From: an uncultured Burkholderiaceae bacterium
GTDB lineage: Bacteria; Pseudomonadota; Gammaproteobacteria; Burkholderiales; Burkholderiaceae
Assembly (NCBI GenBank): GCA_937871985.1
Contig: CALMPB010000157.1
Location: forward strand, 1-6,162
Length of the DNA stretch: 6,162 bases
Direction: 5' to 3'
Shown here in pieces: positions 1-5,371 of this stretch. Numbering within the stretch: position 1 is the stretch's first letter; every line of letters starts with the position of its first letter. A program made the translations under genes and the position numbers. Under the pieces are notes generated by a model. The model did not search any database. It had not been told where the DNA came from and saw only the letters and a list, made by a program, of their open reading frames with translations.

Positions 1-133
1 CTTACCTTGCCACTACTGAGACAGGCCCGGAAATCCGCTTCCGAGCCGCGCATTTGCTGATTTCGATATTCAAAAAAGGGAGCGTCTGTTCAAACGCCAA
101 TTTCGTCCGCTTCGATTGACAAAAACTCAATCG
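1..133 (+). promoter_or_regulatory. Upstream region of the lysR-type gene
   Basis: This stretch precedes the regulator gene and probably carries its promoter, but I find no convincing -35/-10 pair. A strong Shine-Dalgarno-like AGGGAG lies at 77-82, yet no ATG or GTG follows at normal spacing. The only in-frame options nearby are CTG at 86, which is too close, and TTG at 116, which is too far. The lysR reading frame is open back to a TGA at 17-19. Nothing else recognisable is present. Confidence 0.3.
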
Positions 134-1060
134 ATGGATCATGGTCGATCCATGATCCTGCCCTCACTCAACGGTATGCGCGCCTTCGAAGCCGCCGCGC
201 GCCTCGGCAGCGTAAAGGATGCCGCGGAAGAACTGCATCTCACGCCCTCGGCGGTCAGCCGTCATATCCGCTCGCTCGAAACCAACCTCGGCCAGGAACT
301 GTTCGAGCGCAGCTTCCGGCAGATAACCCTGACAGCAAGGGGCTCCTACTACGCGCACAGCCTGTCGGAGGCCTTCGAGGCGATCCGACGCGCTACCGAG
401 GATGTCAGCCTTGTCGACGGTGCGAGCAGTCGGAAGGCAAGGCGCGTCAGGCTGATGTGCGAGCCCACCTTCCTCAATCTCTGGCTCGCGGATCGCCTGC
501 CGGCCTTCCGCCGGTTGCATCCTTCGATCGATCTGGAGATTTCGGCGTCGGGCAAGCGCTCGAACTTCGACCTCGCCATCGTCGACGAATTCAACGAGAA
601 GACCAGCCCGGCACTGAAGCTGGTCCTTCCGCTAATGCTCACCCCCGTCTGCGCGCCAACGCTTCTTGACGGGCCGAGGCCACTGGGGACGCCGCAGGAT
701 CTGCTCGGCCATCACCTTATCCACGAATGCGAGACAAGGAGATGGGAGCGGTGGCTGGCGCAGGCCTCCGTGGTCGGCGACATCAGCAAGCCGGGCACGG
801 TTCTGCACGACTGCACGCTGATCATGCGTGAGGTGGCCAACGGCACCGGCATCGCGCTGGCCGACACCATCATGGCTCAGGATCTCCTGCACCAGGGCAA
901 GCTGGTCGCGCCCTTCAACATCTACTACGACTATCCGGCCGGCTATTATCTGCATCAACGGCCAGGCGTCTCGAACAAGCCGGGGATAACCCAGTTCCTC
1001 GACTGGCTCTTTGCCGAGATCGACGAGCATCGCAGGCTGATGGCCGCCGCCTTCAACTGA
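134..1060 (+). CDS. LysR-family transcriptional regulator, GcvA-like
   Basis: Predicted cytoplasmic DNA-binding regulator of about 308 aa, the usual LysR length. The N-terminus carries the family winged helix-turn-helix (about residues 12-70): the LNGMRAFEAAARLGS stretch is typical of the GcvA branch, followed by AAEELHLTPSAVSRHIRSLE with the recognition helix, then the LFER wing. The rest is the periplasmic-binding-protein-like effector domain, including LPAFRRLHPSIDLEI and FDLAI. The effector and target genes cannot be read from the sequence. The start is uncertain: ATG 134, ATG 152 (302 aa) and TTG 116 (314 aa) are all in frame and none has a good ribosome binding site. ATG 134 or 152 fits family N-termini best, and 152 lies inside a hairpin. 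The gene converges on exoQ with an 82-base gap. The position alone does not prove that it controls exopolysaccharide genes. In S. meliloti exoZ and exoB follow exoQ, so this gene marks a different cluster boundary. Confidence 0.93.
   Translation: MDHGRSMILPSLNGMRAFEAAARLGSVKDAAEELHLTPSAVSRHIRSLETNLGQELFERSFRQITLTARGSYYAHSLSEAFEAIRRATEDVSLVDGASSRKARRVRLMCEPTFLNLWLADRLPAFRRLHPSIDLEISASGKRSNFDLAIVDEFNEKTSPALKLVLPLMLTPVCAPTLLDGPRPLGTPQDLLGHHLIHECETRRWERWLAQASVVGDISKPGTVLHDCTLIMREVANGTGIALADTIMAQDLLHQGKLVAPFNIYYDYPAGYYLHQRPGVSNKPGITQFLDWLFAEIDEHRRLMAAAFN
136..158. repeat. Inverted repeat across the lysR start codons
   Basis: Arms GGATCATGG (136-144) and CCATGATCC (150-158) are perfect 9-base complements around the spacer TCGAT. 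The left arm begins with the last base of the ATG at 134, and the right arm contains the ATG at 152. As RNA this would form a hairpin that buries the second start codon. As DNA it could be an operator, for example for autoregulation, which is common in the LysR family. The repeat is seen directly; either role is inference. Confidence 0.5.
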
Positions 1061-1142
1061 CGACCGACGGCGTCCTTAATCGTCTTTTTCCTTCATCAAC
1101 AGCGGTTTGTGGCCGATGGATGCCGCATTCCAGGAAGCAGAC

Positions 1143-2423
1143 TCATCCTGCCCCGTCCGCCTGAACGAAGCCGCCCAAGGTGTGGTGATCGACATGGCCG
1201 GTCGCGTTCTGTGAGCGCAGGGGCGAGGCAAGGAGCCCCGCCGTGTAGTAGAACAGGAAGCCGCCGACGACATAGGGCGTGATGACGTCCACTTCGACGA
1301 AGGAGCGCACCAGGAACATGACGGCGATGCCGAAGGCGATGAGCGCCTCGGGATCGTTGCGCGCGCTGGCCAGGCGCCGAAGCAGGCCGAAGGGGATGCG
1401 CAGCATCAGGAAAGCGATCAGCAGGACGCCGATAGCGCCCAGTTCGACCAGCACCTCGATATAGGTGTTGTGAAAATGAAAGCCGGTGCGCGTGTCGATA
1501 TAGAACTCGGCCCACAATCTTTCGGCTTCCGAGAAGCCCTGCACCCAGTAGGCCTGATAGCCGACGCCGAAGATCGGCGCGTCCGCGGATGCCGCCCACC
1601 CCTGGCTCCACAGATATGTGCGCCCCGTCAGCGTCGAATCCTTGCCGAATGCGCCCAGAACGAGGTCGGACGCGCCGAGGCTGGCGGCGGCAAACACCGC
1701 CACCAGGGCCACCATCAGTCCGGCAATGAGAGCTCCCTTGCGAGCCGTCGGGGAGAACCACGTCGTGATCTTCAGGCAGATAAGGACGGCCAGAGTCGCG
1801 ATGATCGCAAGCACCGAAGTCGCCGATTGCGCCTTGACGAGGGCCACTGCCGACAGGACCGCACACGCTAGCGCCAGCATTCGCCAGAGGCCGCGCTCCC
1901 GCAGGATAACGAGCGCGGCGAAGGCGAAAAGGATACCGAGGGAGGAAAACAACCCGATCTGGTTCTTCGACGAGAACGCGCCGACGAAGCTGTAATTACC
2001 GTCGAGCGGATCATAGCTGTATTGCCCGAACGCAAAGGAGAACATCAGCACCACGCAGATGCCGAGCATGGCGCCGAGGGTAAGCGTACGGGTGTTGACG
2101 GTGCGCGCCGCGATCAGCGCGCAGATCACGTGCGACAGAAGCTGCACCGACGCGCGGGCCGTGACAGACGGCGCGGCCGACCAGAACACCGACAGGCAGG
2201 CAAGGACCGCGAAGGCGATCACCCACAGGTAATGCCAGTACCCGTCGAGGATGCGGCGGTGGTCGACCAGCAGAAGCGGCAGCCAGCACGCATAGTAGGC
2301 AAGGATGGAAACCTGCCCGAACCGGGTCGAATAGGCGAAGACGAAAATGGATAGCGCGACGGCCGCGCAACCGTACAACTGGTTGCGCTGGGGATCGACC
2401 AGGATGGCCTTCGGTATCTTCAT
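1143..2423 (-). CDS. exoQ: ExoQ, exopolysaccharide polymerase (O-antigen ligase/Wzy-like)
   Basis: Predicted polytopic inner-membrane protein of 426 aa, close to S. meliloti ExoQ as I recall it. In S. meliloti ExoQ is needed to make high-molecular-weight succinoglycan from octasaccharide units, together with ExoP and ExoT. Hydrophobic segments run through most of the chain. Family signatures are visible: SFVGAFSSKNQIG (residues 145-157), a GKDSTLTGRTYLW motif (270-282) and HFHNTYIEVLVELGAIG (316-332) in the large non-membrane loop before the last membrane segments. These are hallmarks of Wzy_C/O-antigen ligase proteins. The start is ATG at 2421-2423 with GGAAAGG just upstream. It lies 30 bases after the exoF stop, so translation from an exoYFQ transcript is likely. 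The C-terminus ends in a polar tail rich in H and G. The 3' end faces the lysR gene, and no exoZ-like gene follows. Confidence 0.93.
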   Translation of the reverse strand: MKIPKAILVDPQRNQLYGCAAVALSIFVFAYSTRFGQVSILAYYACWLPLLLVDHRRILDGYWHYLWVIAFAVLACLSVFWSAAPSVTARASVQLLSHVICALIAARTVNTRTLTLGAMLGICVVLMFSFAFGQYSYDPLDGNYSFVGAFSSKNQIGLFSSLGILFAFAALVILRERGLWRMLALACAVLSAVALVKAQSATSVLAIIATLAVLICLKITTWFSPTARKGALIAGLMVALVAVFAAASLGASDLVLGAFGKDSTLTGRTYLWSQGWAASADAPIFGVGYQAYWVQGFSEAERLWAEFYIDTRTGFHFHNTYIEVLVELGAIGVLLIAFLMLRIPFGLLRRLASARNDPEALIAFGIAVMFLVRSFVEVDVITPYVVGGFLFYYTAGLLASPLRSQNATGHVDHHTLGGFVQADGAG

Positions 2424-2453
2424 TTCGCCTTTCCGCGTCCCGGTTGGCGAACG

Positions 2454-3731
2454 TCAGTTCGAGTTCACGCGGGGCGCTGTCACCTCCACCTTGACGACGT
2501 CGCCCGGAAGGACCGCCGTATCCTCAGCGGCATCGCTCTCCGAGGACTTGCCGTTGGTGCTGCGCACGATCTTGTAGTGCACCATCGGCTCGGAACCCGG
2601 CGTCGCGCTGGCGGCGGCTTCGGGCGCCCTGCTGAGAGCCTCCGTCATCAGGCCGGAATACATGCCCATCTTGAGGCCCATCTCATTGAGATCGGCCTCG
2701 GTCTGCTGTCGATCCTGCGCAATCTCGGTGTCGCGGTCGTTCTGCAGCGTGGTGCCATCCTGGGTCGCCTTGGCAATGTCCTGCTTGGCGCGCAGGCTCG
2801 CCGTCTCCATGTCGAGGATCTTGCCCTCCAGCTCGGCGTTGCTCTGCTCCAGCGTCAGGACGCGCTGGTTTGCCACCAGCCCCTTCTCCTGCAGGTTGCC
2901 GAGGCCCTTCAATTCCTGGCGAGCCAGGTCGAGCTGCCGGTTCTGGGTGGCGATCTTCTGCGTGAGCGATTCGATCTCGGACTGCAGCAGCTTCTTCAAG
3001 TCATCGAGCCCGGAAAGCTGCAGCCGCAGCCGCTTGGCCCGTGCCTCCATCAGCGCGGTTTCGTCGCCCATCAGCTTGCGTCCGGCATCGGTCTTGCGAA
3101 GATCGTCGGGAAAATCGATCTCGTTCTTGCTCTCGGCCTCCGCGGTCAGCCGCGCGCGCCGGGCAAGAAGGCCGTTCCGTTGCGCCACCAGCAGATCGTA
3201 GTTGCCCTGCGCGTTGATGAAGTCGCGCGGGCCACCAAGGCCGGCGGAGTCTGAGCGGCGCAGGCCGCCGGCAAGGCTCAGGGCCTTCAGCACAGTGAGT
3301 TGTGGGTCGAACGGATATTTGCCGGGCGTCTGCACGTCACCGGCGATGAAGACGGGACGGAACTCGGCGATCTCCACGGAGGCTTCGGGGCTGTCGGACA
3401 GCCCGAGCTTCTGCTGGAGCTGTCCGGCGATGGCCGCCGAGAGCTCCCCGACCGTCTTGCCGCGCGCCTTCAGCTGACCGACGAAAGGCATGGAGATGTC
3501 CCCCGAGGGACCGACCACATAGTCTCCGTTCAACGTTGACCAGTCCCGCAGCGCCCCTTCCGCGCTTTGCCATTCGGCAATGCGGATACGAAGCCGATCC
3601 ATCGTATCGAGCTGATAGTCACCGTTCGTCTGGGCCGCGGTTGCGCCGACGGCCGCCATGAGCAGCAACACGGCGCCAACAAGGGCGCGCGCCGGCGAGG
3701 AAGAGGAATGCCTATGGAACAAGGTCTTCAA
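2454..3731 (-). CDS. exoF: ExoF, exopolysaccharide export protein (Poly_export/SLBB with coiled coil)
   Basis: Predicted periplasmic/outer-membrane export component for succinoglycan, 425 aa from the proposed TTG start (3729-3731). The start is chosen because AAGAAGGA lies 10 bases upstream (3742-3749), it avoids overlap with exoY, and it yields a good signal peptide: a short basic N-terminus with K2, R7 and R15, a hydrophobic core LVGAVLLLMAAVG (about 17-29), and an ATA cleavage site near residue 32. No lipobox cysteine is present, unlike Wza-type lipoproteins. Next come a polysaccharide export domain (about 38-123, including GDYVVGPSGDISMPFVG) and an SLBB-like segment (126-157, IAGDVQTPGKYPF). 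A long charged coiled-coil region (about 185-345) includes NLQEKGLVANQRVLTLEQ, which resembles HlyD-type adaptor hairpins. The C-terminus has a short LPGDVVKVEV strand segment. An open frame extends upstream to 3914 inside exoY and is rejected as part of the protein. Confidence 0.92.
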   Translation of the reverse strand: MKTLFHRHSSSSPARALVGAVLLLMAAVGATAAQTNGDYQLDTMDRLRIRIAEWQSAEGALRDWSTLNGDYVVGPSGDISMPFVGQLKARGKTVGELSAAIAGQLQQKLGLSDSPEASVEIAEFRPVFIAGDVQTPGKYPFDPQLTVLKALSLAGGLRRSDSAGLGGPRDFINAQGNYDLLVAQRNGLLARRARLTAEAESKNEIDFPDDLRKTDAGRKLMGDETALMEARAKRLRLQLSGLDDLKKLLQSEIESLTQKIATQNRQLDLARQELKGLGNLQEKGLVANQRVLTLEQSNAELEGKILDMETASLRAKQDIAKATQDGTTLQNDRDTEIAQDRQQTEADLNEMGLKMGMYSGLMTEALSRAPEAAASATPGSEPMVHYKIVRSTNGKSSESDAAEDTAVLPGDVVKVEVTAPRVNSN

Positions 3732-3741
3732 CTGTCTGTCA

Positions 3742-3749
3742 TCCTTCTT
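3742..3749 (-). promoter_or_regulatory. Ribosome binding site deciding the exoF TTG start
   Basis: On the minus strand AAGAAGGA stands 10 bases before TTG 3729-3731 in the 55-base exoY-exoF gap. No in-frame ATG exists between the exoY stop and the signal-peptide core, so this site supports a TTG start. A four-codon ATG...TGA frame (3742 down to 3728) begins immediately after the AAGG, and its TGA overlaps the TTG as TTGA. That ATG is too close to the ribosome site to be clearly used. Confidence 0.6.
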
Positions 3750-3786
3750 GCAGCCCCCGTCTTGCAGTGATCCCGCGATCGACGGT

Positions 3787-4464
3787 TCAATAGCTTCCGC
3801 GGGACATGAACACCGCAGGCACCGTCCGGACCAGGATCTTGAGGTCGGATACGAAGGACCAGTTTTCGACATAGTGACGATCGAAGGCGACGCGAGCCCC
3901 GTAGGAAACGTCATTACGGCCGCTGACCTGCCACAGGCCGGTGAGGCCAGGCCGGGTGCTGAGATAGTACGGCGCGGCGGTGCCGTAGAGCTCGAGCTCG
4001 TCCTTCACCACCGGTCGCGGACCGACGAAGCTCATCTCGCCGCGCAGGATGTTTAGCACTTGCGGCAGTTCATCCAGGGAAAGCTTGCGCAGCACGACGC
4101 CGACTCGCGTGACGCGCGGATCGTTCTGCAATTTCCGGCTGGCGCTCCACTCTTCCCGCTCGGCGGGATTGGCGGCGAGATAAGCCATGAGGACCTCGTC
4201 GCCATTCTCGACCATTGTGCGGAATTTCCAGCATCGGAACACCGCGCCGTTCCGGCCGATACGACGATGGCCATAGAAGATTCTGCCGCCGTCGGAGAAC
4301 TTCACCAATGCCGCCAGCATCAGCAGCAGGGGGCTGAGCAGCACAATGCCCGCCAGAGCGCCCGCTATGTCGAAGCCACGTTTGAATAGCCCTCCTGTCA
4401 CGGGTGGGGTTCCAGCCTCGGTTCGAGGCGAGAACCTGTTGGCCAGTCTGTCGGCATACCGCAT
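3787..4464 (-). CDS. exoY: ExoY, undecaprenyl-phosphate galactose phosphotransferase
   Basis: Predicted to start succinoglycan repeat-unit assembly at the inner membrane by moving galactose-1-phosphate from UDP-galactose to undecaprenyl phosphate. It is 225 aa from ATG 4462-4464, matching S. meliloti ExoY (about 226 aa). Features of the bacterial sugar transferase family: KRGFD (residues 28-32), one hydrophobic segment with an internal SP break (about 31-55), KFRTM (80-84), SLDELPQ with the likely catalytic Asp131-Glu132 pair by analogy with PglC, VGPRP (147-151), [13 protein letters not shown] (171-183) and the terminal SRGSY shared with ExoY. ATG 4464 is preferred over a TTG six codons upstream because GGAG (4475-4478) lies 10 bases before it and nothing suitable precedes the TTG. 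It is the first gene of the exoYFQ unit, expressed from the long divergent region. In S. meliloti ExoX lowers exopolysaccharide output in a way that depends on the ExoX:ExoY ratio. Confidence 0.96.
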   Translation of the reverse strand: MRYADRLANRFSPRTEAGTPPVTGGLFKRGFDIAGALAGIVLLSPLLLMLAALVKFSDGGRIFYGHRRIGRNGAVFRCWKFRTMVENGDEVLMAYLAANPAEREEWSASRKLQNDPRVTRVGVVLRKLSLDELPQVLNILRGEMSFVGPRPVVKDELELYGTAAPYYLSTRPGLTGLWQVSGRNDVSYGARVAFDRHYVENWSFVSDLKILVRTVPAVFMSRGSY

Positions 4465-4500
4465 CTTATTGTTGCTCCGCAAAATGGTCAGGTCGCTGAT

Positions 4501-4513
4501 GCTGCACTGCAGC
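4501..4513. repeat. 13-base palindrome in the exoY leader
   Basis: GCTGCA-C-TGCAGC is a perfect inverted repeat with a one-base centre, 37 bases before the exoY ATG. Such a tight symmetry suits a DNA-binding dimer better than an RNA hairpin, though a 5-base stem with a 3-base loop could form. The function is inferred only from position. Confidence 0.35.
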
Positions 4514-4580
4514 GTGCGAACATTAGAGCGCTGGATATGGCATGTCTGTGATGAAAATCGGCCGCGACAGCGGACGGATG

Positions 4581-4595
4581 GTCATATTTTATGAC
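4581..4595. promoter_or_regulatory. Operator-like palindrome downstream of the exoY -10
   Basis: GTCATA-TTT-TATGAC is a perfect inverted repeat with 6-base arms and a 3-base centre. If the TATAAT at 4618-4623 is the exoY -10, transcription would begin near 4611 and this palindrome would lie at roughly +16 to +30. That position would let a bound protein block initiation or early elongation. The symmetry is seen directly; the repressor role is inference and the binding protein is unknown. Confidence 0.4.
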
Positions 4596-4617
4596 AGGCA
4601 GAAATAATTCTGGTACC

Positions 4618-4623
4618 ATTATA
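4618..4623 (-). promoter_or_regulatory. Candidate exoY -10 box
   Basis: The minus strand reads TATAAT, a perfect sigma-70 -10, within the AT-rich core. The hexamer 17 bases upstream (4641-4646, TAAGTA) matches the -35 consensus poorly, which would fit an activator-dependent promoter. The start would be near 4611, giving a leader of about 147 bases before the exoY ATG. Because the area is AT-rich, a chance match is possible. Confidence 0.4.
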
Positions 4624-4868
4624 ATAAATACGCACAAACTTACTTATACGATTGAATGATACATTTATTTAAATCGGAAAAATATAGCATAAAACCTCAC
4701 GTCGATTTTATACATATCTCATTTTATCGTCATTCGGCACCCCTAAATTGCAGAACCATTTCGACCTTTGGCCGAGAGCGACAGACAGCATCTGACGGCA
4801 AGCCGAGCAAAAAGTGTCCGTTTAACCGTCCCGCAGTTCTTCTCGGTCTAGCTTTCTCCTGGTGTTGC

Positions 4869-4880
4869 GTCGGATCCGAC
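4869..4880. promoter_or_regulatory. 12-base perfect palindrome upstream of the exoX promoter
   Basis: GTCGGATCCGAC is a perfect 12-base palindrome ending 10 bases before the candidate -35 at 4891. Its centre is near -51 relative to the predicted start, a usual position for an activator site. No known regulator motif is claimed. Confidence 0.3.
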
Positions 4881-4890
4881 AGGCGTCGTG

Positions 4891-4919
4891 TTGCGGAATG
4901 CTACCGAAATTCCTATACT
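4891..4919 (+). promoter_or_regulatory. Candidate sigma-70 promoter for exoX
   Basis: TTGCGG (4891-4896) and TATACT (4914-4919) are separated by exactly 17 bases. The -10 matches consensus at five of six positions, and the -35 keeps the important TTG. The predicted start near 4926 gives exoX a leader of about 155 bases containing several hairpins. It is the best promoter pair I find on this strand in the divergent region. Confidence 0.5.
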
Positions 4920-4950
4920 TGGCGTTGTGCGGGCGATTGCGAAAATCGAA

Positions 4951-4980
4951 GGTCCGGACTCTGGATTTTAGGGTCCGGAT
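4951..4980 (+). repeat. Repeated GGTCCGGA motif, hairpin 1 of the exoX leader
   Basis: GGTCCGGA occurs at 4951-4958 and again at 4972-4979, 21 bases apart or two helical turns. Because TCCGGA is itself a palindrome, the copies can act as a tandem operator in DNA. They can also pair in RNA: TCCGGAC (4953-4959) with GTCCGGA (4973-4979), loop 4960-4972. A smaller inverted repeat, CGATT/AATCG (4934-4938 and 4944-4948), lies just upstream. Confidence 0.4.
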
Positions 4981-5000
4981 GCGGTGGTGGCAGCGTGAAA

Positions 5001-5030
5001 CTACGCCCGCGGCGGCGGGAGTAGGATTTT
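5001..5030 (+). terminator. Terminator-like hairpin in the exoX leader (possible attenuator)
   Basis: Arms CTACGCCCGC (5001-5010) and GCGGGAGTAG (5015-5024) pair over ten positions with a single mismatch around a GGCG loop, and GATTTT follows directly. A GC-rich stem with a short T tract, located between the predicted exoX start of transcription and the exoX ATG, resembles an intrinsic terminator used as an attenuator. The T run has only four bases, so termination may be weak or absent. Confidence 0.35.
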
Positions 5031-5080
5031 GCGCAAAGGACTTTTCATCACGCGCCACGTCAGAAGTGCGAAGGGTTGAC

Positions 5081-5371
5081 ATGCCCTTTCCGCTTTTTCT
5101 CCGTGGCTTTGTCATCACCTTGGTCGTGTTCGCCATCGCGAACTACGCGATCACGCATTCGCTCTTCACAACGATCGTCAACACCGTGATCTGCGCGGTG
5201 CTGGTCCAGGTCGGCTATTTTGCCGTGATTCTCCTGATGGTTTGGCGCTCTGGAGCGCCAAACAAGAACAGCGCCGATTCGAAAGATCAGGAATCGACTC
5301 TCGCGGAAGATGGCAAGCCGGAAGGAAAAGCCGCGCCGCTGCCCGGCGTCGGCCGTTCACCGCTGCGCTGA
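5081..5371 (+). CDS. exoX: ExoX, small membrane inhibitor of exopolysaccharide synthesis
   Basis: Predicted inner-membrane protein of 96 aa, about the size of S. meliloti ExoX (98 aa as I recall) and related to the R. leguminosarum Psi inhibitor. In S. meliloti extra ExoX lowers succinoglycan production and extra ExoY relieves this, so ExoX is thought to act on ExoY after translation. Two hydrophobic segments are visible, about residues 6-27 and 29-54, including the family-like VNTVICAVLVQVGYF. A charged hydrophilic tail follows (about 59-96, rich in K, D, E and P). ATG 5081 is chosen because GAAGGG (5070-5075) lies 5 bases upstream and the protein then begins right before the first membrane segment. 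The frame is open further upstream but that part looks non-coding. The gene is divergent from exoY with a 616-base gap, and is followed by exoU after 154 bases. A 24-base near-perfect palindrome lies inside the gene. Confidence 0.9.
   Translation: MPFPLFLRGFVITLVVFAIANYAITHSLFTTIVNTVICAVLVQVGYFAVILLMVWRSGAPNKNSADSKDQESTLAEDGKPEGKAAPLPGVGRSPLR
5240..5263. repeat. 24-base near-perfect palindrome within exoX
   Basis: GTTTGGCGCTC (5240-5250) and GAGCGCCAAAC (5253-5263) are perfect 11-base complements around TG. The RNA would form a stable 10-base-pair hairpin with a CTGG tetraloop. It encodes the VWRSGAPN stretch at the end of the second membrane segment. No T run follows on either strand, so it is not a standard terminator. 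It may be an operator, a pause or processing site, or a translation-slowing structure. Confidence 0.55.

Larger units (their letters stand above)
4465..5080. promoter_or_regulatory. Divergent exoY/exoX control region
   Basis: These 616 bases hold no convincing gene. The middle part (4581-4740) is about 29% GC by hand count, against GC-rich coding regions on both sides. It contains repeated ATTTTAT tracts (near 4585, 4705 and 4731) and an ATTTAAAT palindrome (4667-4674). Such AT-rich DNA is the preferred target of MucR/Ros-type regulators, which control exo genes in rhizobia, but no specific MucR site can be proven here. Separate entries describe the promoters, palindromes and leader hairpins. 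The stretch 4741-4860 shows nothing I can assign. Confidence 0.75.

Noticed and set aside
1059..1092. Possible terminator between lysR and exoQ
   Set aside because: A short GACG/CGTC stem with inner CC/GG pairs exists, but the T-rich tract begins several bases later and a bulge breaks the stem. It is too weak to call.
2577..3254. Long open frames on the plus strand opposite exoF
   Set aside because: They are antisense shadows caused by high GC and codon bias. Their translations have no family motifs and exoF is clearly the real gene.
3732..3914. N-terminal extension of exoF overlapping exoY by more than 100 bases
   Set aside because: The extension encodes no recognisable domain, buries the signal peptide 60 residues into the protein, and contradicts family length.
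4465..4482. TTG start for exoY six codons upstream of the ATG
   Set aside because: No ribosome site precedes the TTG, whereas GGAG lies 10 bases before the ATG and gives the usual family length.
4656..5080. Possible small genes on the plus strand in the divergent region, including a long extension of exoX
   Set aside because: Open frames here encode arginine- and cysteine-rich sequence without domains, and lack good ribosome sites. The region has the character of regulatory DNA.
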